Assembly (NCBI GenBank): GCA_025084515.1
Contig: JAJAGP010000287.1
Span: 1-64,000 of the forward strand
Source of the DNA: Ancistrus triradiatus
Taxonomy: Eukaryota; Chordata; Actinopteri; Siluriformes; Loricariidae
DNA length: 64,000 bases
Direction: 5' to 3'
The position numbers and the translations under genes are program-made. Of this stretch, positions 9,831-20,647 are shown one piece after another; positions within the stretch are counted from its first letter, which is position 1, and every line of letters begins with the position of its first letter. The notes under the pieces are model-generated. The model was not told the DNA's origin. It made no database searches and was given only the letters and a program-made list of their open reading frames with translations.

Positions 9831-10861
9831 CATTGGGATCCTATGGAGAGGTTGACCCATAGGTGTAGGTTTGGGGGTTGGGTCTCTCCTGGTACACTGG
9901 AGAGAACAAGAGTGTCTGTCACCCACAGGAGAAGTTCCTGGATTCCACCTCCTGGATTCCACTTGGGGACAGGGGCATGGCGAGTGGCATGCAAGCCAAT
10001 CAAGGAGTCTCATCACAGTGTACAAGTAAGTAAATATATATATATATAAATAATAAGCCACTAATTTCCCCTCAAGTACAAATTGAAGTGGCCATTAACC
10101 AGCTCGGTATGTGGTTAACGACAGGGTGTGGGCGCCGACCTAAATGACACCCACATGTTATTAGAGCTTGCACTCAGATCCTTCTTCATAACGCTGCCAG
10201 AATGCGATTTGCTCTACAGAGCCCCATGCTGCAAAAGTGTCACATTACAGTCAGGAGTGCAGATTCATCACACTCCGGCCTCGTACACTCCCTGGTAATG
10301 AGATTTCGGAGGGCTTTCAAGCCCAAACATTTCTTTTACATTTTATAATAGGAGCAATTGCTCACTACAGAGCCGGGTGGTCACTGCCGTGATGCAGTAA
10401 TACTGCAAAATGAACGCAGCACTTTATGGATGGCGTGATTTAGGAAATAATGTGCCCCGAATGCACCATGGTTTTTTTCCTTTTCTTTCTTTTTCTCTTT
10501 TTTTTTTAAGGCTTCTCCTATGAACGAGCAAAACTGTTCTGAAGAACACCAGGTGCTTTATGAAGCAGAACTTAAATAAAAGTTTGACATATTGCATTAC
10601 AGAAACATGAACAGCCCGGCTAAAACTCTGAACTCTGCAAATCAGGGAAGCAAGACTGGAAAGAAGCTCATTTTTTCCAGCATGTTTAGCTAGATTGCTA
10701 CAGCACCCATTATACCTGGGTTACGGAGCAATCTCGGTGTGATACTGGATGAGGATAAAAAGCATTCAGAAGACGAGGTTTGAACACATTTTAAAACACA
10801 AAAGCTTTCTCTATCTACCTGAACAGAGTCTACCTGAAATGCTGCAAAGTAACACGCGGAA
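9831..10861. other. Non-repetitive DNA with a candidate conserved stretch
   Basis: A local tandem duplication ('CTGGATTCCACCTCCTGGAT', about 9939-9963) and a short (TA)n run (10034-10047) occur at the left. 10130-10460 has balanced composition, no repeat words and homeobox-like TAAT words. It looks like conserved non-coding DNA rather than repeat, but conservation cannot be tested here. Confidence 0.3.
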
Positions 10862-11313
10862 AACCAATTCTGATGTCAAAGCTTACGATTCATAAATTGA
10901 GTTTCAAACTGCCTTTGGAGGCATCATCAAAAGAACTGTTCATCAGGAGCTGCGTGGATTCAGTTTCCATGGTCAAGCAGCTGCACACAAGCCTGAGATC
11001 ACCATTGAGTGGTGAAAAGCACACACTCATTAGACTCTGGAGCGATGGAATTTGAGGAATAAACCTGAGCTAGAAAACTAATTCTGGCACCAAAGCTTAC
11101 GATTCACAAAACCGATTCAGTCTGCAAAGCTCCTATAAGGCTTGCAAAAATACTGGGACTCTCAAATTGATTCTGTTTTCAAAGCTAATACCTTGCCATA
11201 AGACTCCATATTTTAAAGCTTAAGACAACTGGACTTGAGTTCAAATAGTGATTCACAAAAAGACTTCAGAGTCTGAACTCGGCTCAGATTCCAAAGCATA
11301 TGACTCACTGAAT
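10862..11313 (+). repeat. Degenerate word array, type A words
   Basis: Phrases of the form 'AATTCTG..(G/T)CAAAGCTTACGATTCA' recur with drift: 10867-10893, 11080-11106, then 'GATTCTGTTTTCAAAGCTAA' and 'GATTCCAAAGCATATGACTC'. Units are about 25-35 bp and far from identical. Similar phrases resume at 13501-13600, 13905-13975 and 14243-14346 after insertions, and merge into the type B words of 15.0-19.5 kb. Not coding. Confidence 0.6.
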
Positions 11314-11861
11314 GCGTTTACCTGCACTTAACGCCATCATAGTCGGATATCTGCAGTTATCTGATTATTCAAGTGGTCTTCTACAGCATATTCCGATCTG
11401 GAAATCAGATTTCATGCCAGTAATAGCATAGCATGTATACCAGTTACCCAATTTCAGTCGGTTTTCTCAGTCTGCTCATGTGCGCGAGCCTAACCCAACA
11501 CAGTTGTCAGGTCCACGTATTTTAAAGACTTAGCTTTATTTGGCCTCTTTTTGACTGTGAGGATTTTATGGTGGGATCTGGCAACCCCAGAAGTAAACAT
11601 GCGACGGAATTAAAGGCAATGAAACCGAACACTTCATGGAGACTCTGAAGTACAGTATATACTTGAGTGAGAAATGTGTGTGTGTAACATCGTTTTATAA
11701 AATTATTGCCTGGTTGCAAAGTAGAAATCCAATTATTACCCGAGTCCTATGAACCTGAAGGTCCTTTATCTGATTACTCTGGTGCATGTATACTCGTTGA
11801 TCAGATTACTGACAAAATCTGATTTACTATGGTTGTCAGATTATTAAGTGCATGTAAACGC
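11314..11861. mobile_element. Short inverted-repeat element, family L, copy 2 (complete)
   Basis: 548 bp bounded by terminal inverted repeats of 17 bp with one mismatch: 'GCGTTTACCTGCACTTA' at 11314-11330 and 'TAAGTGCATGTAAACGC' at 11845-11861. Internally rich in 'ATCTGATTA' words in both directions. No coding capacity. It interrupts the type A word array. Copies 1 and 3 lie at 3633 and 45072. Confidence 0.85.
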
Positions 11862-11960
11862 ATAAACGGTCATAAGTTGACCAAACATTTAACTTGCAAA
11901 TAACTTCGCCAGGGGACAAAGAAAATAACTGAAGCTGAGTCTGACTTTATGTCTTTGAAT

Positions 11961-13500
11961 TGTTGGTTGGTTGGTTGATGAGTTTTAACGCCACTTCAGC
12001 ACATCGGCCATTTTGTGGCAGGAAAGGTGATGTTATTGTCGCATGCTTAAATATGGGCTCTTAGATTTGTGAGAGTTAGGAATTTCAGTAGTTTGCTTGC
12101 TTCGTCTCGGTTGAATATTTCGGGTAATGTGTTTGACGTTAGGAGTTTTTGATTTACCGGTAGATGCCTAGGGCATTTAGTGAGTAAGTGCTTTATAGTG
12201 ATTGTGTTTTGACAAGGTCTACATTGTGGGGGTTCTCCACTCTTCGGCAAAAAGGAGTGTGTCAGTCTGGTATGTCCAATACGGCATCTAGTGTACGTAA
12301 CCTGGTCCCATTGATTGTCCACGTATGTGATGGGTCTATTGGGGCTGAGCTGGTGCAGTTTGTTGTTGACTTGTGTATTCCATTCAGCTTGCCACTTTTC
12401 TTGTATAAAGCGGGACAGTAGAGGTTCGTTGGTGGAAGTTTGCAGTTTGCCATCTCGGCCTTTGTTGCTTTCCTCGACATCCGCTCCGCTCTTTCATTTC
12501 CCGAGAGGCTACTATGGCCTGGGATCCAACAAAATTCTATTTCAAATATCAGCCTTGTGAGATTATGCAGTTTTCCAGGATGGTGCTGATGGTTGGGTGA
12601 TCAGTATTGAGGGATTCCAGTGCTTGTAAACAAGATTTGGAGTTGGACCATATAATAGACGAGTTGTTGTGTGGTGTTGATATGGTGGACTGCCATTAGG
12701 AGGGCATAAGCTTCAGCAGTGAAAATTGAACTGTGCTTTGGTAGGTCTCCTCTAGATGAATGTTGTCCAGATACCTTTGCTGCCGAGACTCTATTCTCAT
12801 TTTTGGAGCCATCTGTATATATGGGGAGGTGGAACTTGAACTTGTTGAGGTATGTTTTTGGGTGGGTGGTAGATTTCTTTTTGCAGGCAATGTTTAGGAT
12901 TATGTTAGATTTTTCAAGGTTCCATGGTGGGATAGGATTGAGGGTATCTGCGCTATATCATTCACGTCTACAGCGAGTTCTCTCAAGTGTGGCCGGATCC
13001 GTGTTCGAAATGGCTGTATATGGGTTGGTTTGGCATCATGCAGTGCAGGGTATGATGGGGAGAATGAACGGGGAGAATGAAATCATACTACCATAGTCTT
13101 ACTTTGAACTGACGATGGTCCTGTACATTCGTATATGGGGTTCAAATTCTGTGCCCCATTTTGTCCTGGCCAGAATTTTTATTATGTTCAGTCTCTTCAT
13201 GCATTCATTTTTAAATTCTTATATGTGGGATGAAGGACAGTTTGGAGTCCAACGTCAGTCCAAGGAATATTGTTTCTTTGGCTACTTTGATAGGGTTCCC
13301 CTCCACATGGAGTTGGGGTGAAGTGATCGTAGCTGGCAGAAGTGTACGCACATTGTTTTGTTTTTTGAGAACTTGAAGCGGTTAGTTATTGACCATTGAT
13401 GGATCTTGTTTATGCTCAACTGGAGTTGTCGTTCTACTGTGTGCAGGTGTTTTCTTTGAAATGTAAAAGCTTTGAAGACTAACTTGTGAAAAGACATAGA
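11961..13500 (-). pseudogene. RNase H-bearing LINE (I/Nimb-like) ORF2 C-terminal half
   Basis: Read on the minus strand, this is the end of a non-LTR polyprotein broken into several frames. First comes reverse transcriptase thumb sequence (ERQLQLSINKIHQWS, then FLGLTLDSKLSF near 13255-13290). An RNase H domain follows with IYTDGSK (about 12803-12820) and PGHSSLSGNERA (12487-12525), then a terminal zinc-knuckle-like CRPCQ...KHLLTKC (about 12180-12235) and the stop at 12047. An RNase H after RT is a hallmark of the I group of LINEs. The 3' UTR ends in (CCAA)n-like repeats near 11961. At least three frameshifts make it dead. It was inserted in the type A array. Confidence 0.85.
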
Positions 13501-13606
13501 ATTTAAGGCTTACAACCGACACCTCGATTCTGACTTCAATGCTAACAATCCACACACTTTCAATAACAACTTAATACAATTCAGTGTCGCAGGGGACCAG
13601 GATGAG

Positions 13607-13608
<2 letters not shown>

Positions 13609-13645
<37 letters not shown>
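13609..13645. repeat. (CA)n microsatellite
   Basis: An almost pure CA run of about 37 bases. Confidence 0.95.
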
Positions 13646-13648
<3 letters not shown>

Positions 13649-13895
13649 CGTCTTGCTATCCTTGTGGGGACCATTGTCATAATGATTACTGTAGCTTATT
13701 CACGCTATACACCTACACTTAACCCTAACCTTAACCTAACATAAAGCAGATATTTGGGCTCTTTTGTTTTTTCAAATAAACGTTGCAGTTTTCGTAAAAA
13801 AGCAATTAAAGAAGTTAAAAACAGTCAAAAACAGTCCTCACGAAGTCTAAACTGCCAGGTTTTCCTATCATTGTGAGGACATTTGGTGGTGAAAT
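13646..13895. repeat. Dispersed repeat flanking the CA run
   Basis: 'CTATCCTTGTGGGGACCATT' opposite 'CATTGTGAGGACATTTGGTG', with 'ACTTAACCCTAACCTTAACC' between, is a repeat pattern common beside fish CA microsatellites. Related wording occurs near 20570 and 59130. Its identity is uncertain. Confidence 0.45.
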
Positions 13896-14346
13896 GCCAC
13901 CCAAGCTAACAGTTATTAACTTAATTCTAACTTTGAAACTTATGACTCAAAGCTAACTCAGACCTCAAAGCTTTTTTTCCACCTTTTAGTCCAACATTGT
14001 CAATAGTAAGGGTCATGGGGGAGAACACGGGGTGCAGGTGTCGGTGTGCCCTTGATGTCAGTCCATTTCAGGGCTTTGTAGGGGTCCCTGTTGCAGCATT
14101 GGGGGATGATGCACAGACCGGTCTCTCCTTCAACAGGCACAGTCAATCAAGCGTGTATGTGATGCCTAATCTGGCTGGATGGCACTGCTAGAACCTGGGT
14201 CCCTGTGGTGGTGGATTATTGTATTAGACTGTTGCATCACCTGAGTGCCCTTCAAAGCTAATAACTCACAAACTGAGTCAGACTCACAAAGCTCAATGGT
14301 TAAACTGGATTCTTTAGTACTGATGCAAGAATGCTTTAGAGCTGGA

Positions 14347-14524
14347 ACATTTACATTTATGGCATTTAGCAGACTTACAATTGATACAGTCTTACAATTC
14401 AAGCAATTCTGGGTTAAGGACTTGCTTAAGGACCCAACCGTGGCAGCTTAGCAGTGGTGGGATTTGAACTCAGGACCTTCTGGTCCATAGTCCAGTACCT
14501 TAACTGCTAACCCACCACAGTCCC
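14347..14524 (-). mobile_element. tRNA-derived SINE, internally deleted
   Basis: Minus-strand SINE with B-box-like 'GAGTTCAAATCCCACC' and most of the body, but lacking the 'GACGCCCTTATCCAGAGC' part of the tail. Inserted in the word array. Confidence 0.85.
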
Positions 14525-14549
14525 ACAACAAGGACTTTTGGTACTAGAA

Positions 14550-15027
14550 TGTGTACCCTAGGTACTTGAGGACAGAGGCAGACATAAGTGCAAGGGGTGC
14601 TTTATTACAAGAAGACATGGTGAATGAAGAGACACGACAAGGAAGAGACTTGGTGTGAGCAAAGCATGGCTAGGTGGCTAAGCTAACATACAAGACTAAT
14701 ATAAACAGACAGGGGTTACACTAACACAATGCTAAAACAAACAGAATCTAACAGACAATGTGAAAACAAAACACAGACAGGGGACAGCACATGAAGCAGG
14801 AACAGGAACACACAAGACAGGGAACAGTACATAAAACAGGAACAGACTAGCTGTAACACAAGAGCAACTGGAGTGACAAAATAACAGAGGAGATGGACCA
14901 GACCAGGAGGTAAAGTGGAAGGAGCGTATATACAGGAAAGCTTATATACAGCCTGCTGTGGAAAGAGAAAAGGGTCAGAAGGGAGCCATGTAGGCTGATG
15001 TAGCTACCAGGCCCATCATCCTGACAG
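14550..15027. other. Purine-rich insertion in the word array
   Basis: About 480 bp rich in 'ACAGACAGG', 'GGAACAGG' and 'AAAACA' words. It splits array phrases: 'CTTTTGGTACTAGAA' lies at its left and 'TTTGGTACCGGTACC' at its right. It starts with TG and ends CATCCTGACA, which would suit a solo LTR, but I see no second LTR, primer site or coding sequence. Unidentified. Confidence 0.4.
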
Positions 15028-15525
15028 TTTGGTACCGGTACCTTATGGCTTTAATCTTACTTCTAAGCTTTTGTACTGGAACTGCTACTGTTTGGTACTA
15101 AACTAGGTGAAACTTTGAACGACTGCTAATGGAACCGAATGCATTGGTGCTGGAGCAGGAATCCTTTAGTACTGGGCCTGACTTGGCACATAAATGTGTA
15201 TCTTTGGTACTAGAACTGAAACTTTTTGGTGCTTGAAGTACCAATTTTTTGTAATGCAACTGGCACGACTGAACCTTATGGTTCAAGTCTCACTTGAACT
15301 AATCTTTTATACTGGAACTGGAACCATTTGGAACTGAAACTTTAGGTATTGGAAATAACCTTTGTTACTGGAACAAGGAACCTTAAGTGGTAAAACAGAG
15401 ATGTTTAACAATTGAACTGGTGCCACACTGGTTGCAAACCAAACTGGAACTGGAACCTTTTGAGCCCTTCGATTTAAGTCTTAAATCCTTGGGGTCCTGT
15501 AGTGCTGGAACAAAGGTTACCATTC
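15028..15525 (+). repeat. Type B word array, left arm, part 1
   Basis: Degenerate repeats built on 'TTTGGTACTGGAACTGGAAC' (about 21 bp): 'TACTGGAACTGG' at 15310, 'AAACTGGAACTGGAACCTTT' near 15443, and many variants ('GGTACTAGAACTGAAAC', 'GGAACCATTTGGAACTG'). The inverted form appears in 18625-19510. Confidence 0.8.
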
Positions 15526-16282
15526 TTCTAACCCCTGCCCTCTACTGCCCAGGGCACCCCCCTCCTGCCCAAGCTCTTACAAAAGCCAATGAATATCCTG
15601 ACATTTACTGAATGCCATCTCTGAAGTGTGTGTGCATGCGTGTGTGTATGCGCATTCACATTCTACAAGATTGTTTTCACAAACAAAACCTTCATCCTCA
15701 AAAATGCCACGATCATCTCCAGTGTCTCTGGAGAATACAGAGCCGAAATGTTTTTGTCCTTGCACCTCGCTGCTTCCTTCCTGCTCCATCTTTGTGATGT
15801 TTTGGAGATTGGCTCTGTCAGCAGGATAGAGGGTGAAGCTGACACATGGGGAAGCTGATGCAGACTGAAGCTGTTGCATGTCAGTGTGTAGCAAAGCCCT
15901 TCATTTTCATCATTGTTCTCACAGGTCTTGTAGTCCTCTGGGATAACTGCATGTTTTGTGGTCATCTCCGTGGAATTGCTTCTATTCCTGCTCATTGTTG
16001 AAGGCTTTTATCACAATGATCTCTGGGGTACTGTGTGCCACCCCGCTCCTCTCTCCACCATCCAATTTTACTCTGCCAGACCTCCATTGTTGCTCCACAT
16101 GAGCACTGATCCAGCACTCCGACTGAGTCTGAGGAATGATCTTCCAGAGAATCAAATAACTGAGATGGTACTGTAACTGGTAGCTTTAGTCTACAGGCGC
16201 TTTATTCATAGCTCTTTTGAATTAAGTACGTAACTGGATACGATTAGGACCTAGGATGTCACTTTCTGTGCTCATGAATATT
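15526..16282. other. Unassigned insertion within the left arm
   Basis: A stretch of different composition with several overlapping 60-110 codon frames on both strands and no word-array phrases. I recognise no protein in any frame. The multi-frame openness reflects few stop codons rather than a gene. The tract 15958-16176 has mildly exon-like composition but no supported splice structure. Confidence 0.4.
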
Positions 16283-17650
16283 CATTTGAAATGGTCTATA
16301 CTTTGATACTGGAAATAAAACTTTTGTTATTGGAACTGTTAAGTGCCGAAAATGGAACCATTTCTGTGCTGAATTTGATACATCTAGTAGTAGAAATAAT
16401 TTTTTTGACACTGATAAAAACTTTTGGTAGTAGAACTGAAACTGTTTCTTTTGATGCTGGAAACTGATTATTTAATACTGGAAACAACAGCTAGTCCTTC
16501 TGATACTGAATTGGAACTGTTCCCAATTCTGTTTGCCTAACTGCCAACAGGAGAAGCTGTTGCAGTGGCAGGGAGATGAACCCTCGTTCAGCATTTCTTT
16601 CCCACAGACAGTATGCCTGTGCAGCGACTGATCAGAGGCACCACTGAGGGACTCAAACCCGGGCTAAATGTATTATTACACCCAAATACCAATCTGATGT
16701 TTTGATCCTGGAACCTCTTGATACTGAACTGTACTCAACTTTGCATATTAAACCTGGATTCTTTGTTACTGAAAATAGTAGCTGTCTGTACTGGAATTGG
16801 AAATGTGAACTGGTGTTCAGAAATTGGAACTAGGACTTCTGGCACTGGAATTGGATTCTTTGGTACTGGAATGGTGCTGGAACTCGAGCCCTTTGTTACT
16901 AGAACTGCACATTTTACTTCATTAATACAGTAGCCTGTGCTTTTTGCTGTAATAGGAACATTTGGAACTGGACTCTCTGGTACATGAACTCATAATTTTG
17001 ATACTGGAACTGACACCTTTGAAACAGTGTTAGTGACTGATTAAAAATATAAACTTCACTCTCAGTTTGGTTACCTTTTTAAACTACAGCAAGTTATTTT
17101 TGTTACTGGTCAAGTTTGATTTTATACTGAACTGATACTTTGGGTACTAGAACTGGATTCTTTGATACAAAGAAATTGGAACATTTTGTATTTGAATTGG
17201 ATTGTTCAGTAATGGAAACAGTGGATAATAATGGACTGTTGGATACTGGAACTGGGTTCTTTTGGCATTAAACCACAGCTTTTAATTATTTTATACAGTT
17301 GGTGATTTTGACGCTGGAACATTCAGAATTGGAATCTGTGGTACTGGAACTGGTGATTTTCATACTGGAACTGGTGCATAATTGTTCATAATGGTACCAG
17401 GCCTTGTTTCTAGAACTGAAAATTTTGGGTAAAGTAACAGGATTATTTGCAATTGGAGCTGGTGCTTTAGACAGCGGAACTGAAACCTTTGGTACTGGAC
17501 TTGATTCTGTTGCTGGTGATACTGGAACTGGTGTGCTTTATTTTGGGACTGGATACTTTGGGACTGAAACTGGTGGTTTTGATACTGGTAGTGTCACCTT
17601 TGGTAGTAGAAGCTCTGATACTGGAACTGGAACAACTTTCAGTTAATTAT
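16283..17650 (+). repeat. Type B word array, left arm, part 2
   Basis: The densest section. 'TACTGGAACTGG' occurs exactly at 17244, 17342, 17363 (21 bp apart), 17520 and 17619; 'CTTTGGTACTGG' occurs at 16858 and 17487. Spacings are often multiples of three, so an 80-codon frame (17404-17646) reads Gly-Thr-Gly-Phe-rich sequence such as FGTGYFGTETGGFDTG. This is most simply a by-product of the repeat. 16546-16683 is a non-array insert. Confidence 0.85.
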
Positions 17651-18624
17651 GGTGACAGTCTATCAAACTGATACCTTTATTGTTAAAAGTTATTTTTCTT
17701 ACAAAAATGGATTCTTTTAATACCGTCTCAGTCCAAACTTTTTTGTCTCACCCACATCTGTTTCATGGCTATTTTTGGCAAGAAGATTACAACAATAGAC
17801 AAAAGTGACATTCATAGCTGATGCTGACAATGTATTTTACTGAGCAGTCCGTGTGATTGTATAATCACATTTACAATGTACATAAACGTACGTACATGAA
17901 CTGTTCTTATTCATTTACGCAAATTTGTTTCTATGACGCGAAGCGCATAAAATCCAGTCTGTGATGAATAACAGCAAAGTCATTATAGGATAACTCCCGC
18001 CATCTGCCACCATCTTGGTAATCTGACAATAATCTGACAAAATGATAACATGCTTGTGTTGTTGGGTTCGAGTAACACAGAAAAATACAACTTTTCATAA
18101 AGGTTATTCTGGCTACTGCGCATGCGCAACCCGCCACTACAAAGTGGCCATTTACTAATATGCCGATTGGTTCTTTCTAGTGATGGGGCGGCGAGGTTGG
18201 TGAGATAACAAGGTTATACTGTATTTGGTACTGGAACTGGTACATTTGTTTGGGACAATAAAAGAACAGGGACTAGTACGAACATACTAACATAAAAACA
18301 ATTACAATTCATACTACCTGGTTGTAATTCGCCAGAGCAGAATGTTTTAACTGGAGCTCTGAAGCTGCTGCAGATTAGATCAGCAAAAACACCTTCAGGC
18401 TGCTTTTAACTCAATACCGAGTTCTTTTCAGTCGTCTAATAACCTGCTTTGTTTTGAGAACCTTTCATTCAGAACGCTACATTTTGCTCATCCTGCTTTG
18501 TCTACTTTTGAAGGATTAATTTTTTTCTTTGGGGGAGGGGAGGGAGGGTTAACAGTCATTTAAATCTATGACTTAATTGGTTTTATGAACCTTTTTCCAC
18601 TGCACAGTACCAGGAAACTGGAGA
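17651..18624. other. Centre of the inverted array
   Basis: About 970 bp between the two arms. It holds a dispersed repeat (17890-18190), one isolated array phrase at 18215-18255, then unassigned sequence with a 'GGGGGAGGGGAGGGAGGG' purine run at 18530-18547. Confidence 0.5.
17890..18190 (-). repeat. Dispersed repeat Q with NRF1-like palindrome
   Basis: The reverse complement aligns with 37795-37960: 'CATATTAGTAAATG', 'TAGTGGCGGG', the palindrome 'TGCGCATGCGCA' (18117-18128) and 'AAATTTGCGTAAATGAA'. This copy carries about 150 extra bases in the middle. The palindrome matches the known NRF1 binding consensus; activity is not implied. Confidence 0.65.
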
Positions 18625-19510
18625 GGCACCTTTCCATCAGCCACTAGTCTATTAAAAAGCTTCCAGTGCAATGGATTTCAGTACCAAATATTTTAGTACC
18701 AAAGATGCCACTTGCAATATCATAAGGTACTGGTTCCAACACATATGTTACTGTTTCAGCACCAAGAGCGCAGAGTTCCAGTAAGGTCCCTTTTCAAGTG
18801 TCAAATACTCTAGCTTCTGGACTGAAGGTCCCACATCCAATACCAACAGTTTCGGTTCAACTATCAAACATAATTCCAGTACCAAAGCCTACAGTTCCAG
18901 CTCCTTAAAGTAACGTACCAGTGCCATCTAAGTAAACAAAATGGTGCCAGTTCCAGGACCAAACGTTTCAGTAAAAAAGTTTTGTGTTTAAGTGCCAAAA
19001 AGTTTCATTAACAAAGCTCTCGCAGTACTTACTGTTCCAGGACCAGGAGTATCAGTTACAGTATCAAAGGTAGCAGTTCCATTACCGGTTCCATTACAAT
19101 GTCCAAATGGGTTTCTATTCTAGTGCCAATGTCCCTGCCCTGCCAAGAAGGTAACATCTTTCAGTGTTCCTGTTCCAGTGCCAGGTTTAATTTCCATTAA
19201 AAAAAGTTCCAGATCCAGTACCAAAGCTACCAGTTCAGGTAGCAAAAGTTCTTGTTCTAGTACCAAATATGTTAATTCCATTACCAAAAATGCCAGTTAT
19301 TGTACTTAATGTTCCAGCAGCAAAGATTCTCCTTTCAGTGCTAAACATATTTGTTATCAGACTCCAATCTGTTGAGTTTAAACAATTCCAATATTAAAGA
19401 CATCAGTCTGAGTACAAAATGTTCCAGACAAAATATCCAGAGGCACCATTTCCAGTAACAAAAGTTTGATTCAGAAGCAATAGCTCAAATTCCAGTACAA
19501 AACTATGGAA
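18625..19510 (-). repeat. Type B word array, right arm (inverted)
   Basis: The same words on the opposite strand: 'CCAGTACCAAAG' exactly at 18876 and 19215, plus 'CCAGTTCCAGGACCAAACG' and many variants such as 'GTTCCAGCTCC' and 'CAGTTCCATTACCGG'. Together with 15028-17650 it forms an imperfect giant palindrome with a ~1 kb centre. Confidence 0.85.
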
Positions 19511-20647
19511 CTTCATGTATTTGTTAATGTTCTAAACTGTATTTTTACATCAAATTTTCATTAACAATCAGAGGATTTACTCATTGTATTCCCTGTGTCT
19601 ATCAGTGATGGATGTAAAAGCTCTTTTCATCTGTAGGTCTTAAGGATCAGACGAAGGAACAAAGTTTTCAAAGTCTTCATGTTGAACTTCACAGCCACAT
19701 TTTCTTCAGTTACTCATACCCTGATAAGAAGAGGAGGTACCAGATTTAGAAGTGGAACCATATAGATCTACATTCAGCAGCAGAAATAACAGCGGGCTGT
19801 GGGATTATAGATTAGGAACTGTACTCCACTTTCTGTAGGAAAGCTCTATAATTACTCGTCCAGGTCCTCGACTTCCAGAACCTCATCATTCTCTTCTCTG
19901 AACTCAATCACCATCTCATTTTCTTCAGGAACCTTAATCTCTCCAGCTCTGGACCTCCTGCAGATTTGTCCTGCTGTCCTTCATGCAGAAAGAACTTCAT
20001 CTTCCTTTTAATTCAGCTACCGGCTCCTTTCTAAACCTGCACATTGTCCTTCCACAAGCAGGATGAAGTCCTCTTGCTAAAGCCACCAGAAGCTCAAGTT
20101 CCTGTTTTACAACATCAAAAAACCTGAACTCATGATAAATGAGCATCAAATAATTTACCAACCATGATTATTCTAATAAACTTCTATCTATTCATAGTTT
20201 TCACTTTTATTCTTTGCGTTTTTGACATCCAAAGGACTAGAACGTTCAAAAGGTTAAAGCAAAAATTTCCAGTAAATTAAACTATAAATATTTTTAATTG
20301 TACTAAAACTAAACTTCATATGCACAGCGATTTCCACCCACACACTGAACTCCCACACACACTTTATGCACATGCTGTACGCTTCATAAGATTTAATAAT
20401 ATCAGAAAGCGAGGATGGGGGGCATCAGTGGGATACACTGATGAATCATGTACAGCTTCCACCCCTCCCCAAATACACACACTTAAAATTACTCCACCTA
20501 GTTCTCCACCTACACATAATCTTAACATCAACTTCTGTAACCTAAAGCAAATCTTTTGGTTTTTGAAAATGTCCCCACAAGGCAAAAAAAGGCAGATATT
20601 TCTATATACACTTGACTCACACAGCAACACATCATGTCACACCTAAA
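19511..20647. other. No recognisable feature
   Basis: AT-rich. A CT-rich stretch at 19860-20115 keeps a few 'CTTCCAGAACCTC'-like words but not the array period. 20320-20640 has overlapping frames on both strands without recognisable protein. Confidence 0.4.

Larger units (their letters stand above)
13501..14346. repeat. Type A word array, broken by insertions
   Basis: Word-array sequence is visible at 13501-13600 ('TCGATTCTGACTTCAATGCT'), 13905-13980 ('TCTAACTTTGAAACTTATGA') and 14243-14346 ('CTTCAAAGCTAATAACTCAC'). The last stretch contains 'ACTGGATTCTTTAGTACTGA', which bridges type A to type B wording. 13986-14242 is unassigned; it may be an old tRNA-like element. Confidence 0.5.

Noticed and set aside
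13609..13645. CRISPR-like or other regularly spaced repeats
   Set aside because: The regular repeats in the window are microsatellites or degenerate minisatellites; none has constant repeats separated by unique spacers.
13720..13741. 'ACTTAACCCTAACCTTAACC' as an interstitial telomere repeat
   Set aside because: Too short and irregular, and it lies inside a dispersed repeat next to a CA run where this wording is common in fish.
14550..15027. Solo LTR of a retrovirus-like element
   Set aside because: Only TG...CA-like ends suggest it. No second LTR, polyadenylation context, primer-binding site or gag/pol sequence is present, so it is left unidentified.
15577..15995. Several overlapping 60-110 codon frames on both strands, possible exon cluster
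   Set aside because: No recognisable domain, no convincing splice sites, and openness in many frames at once points to low stop-codon density rather than coding.
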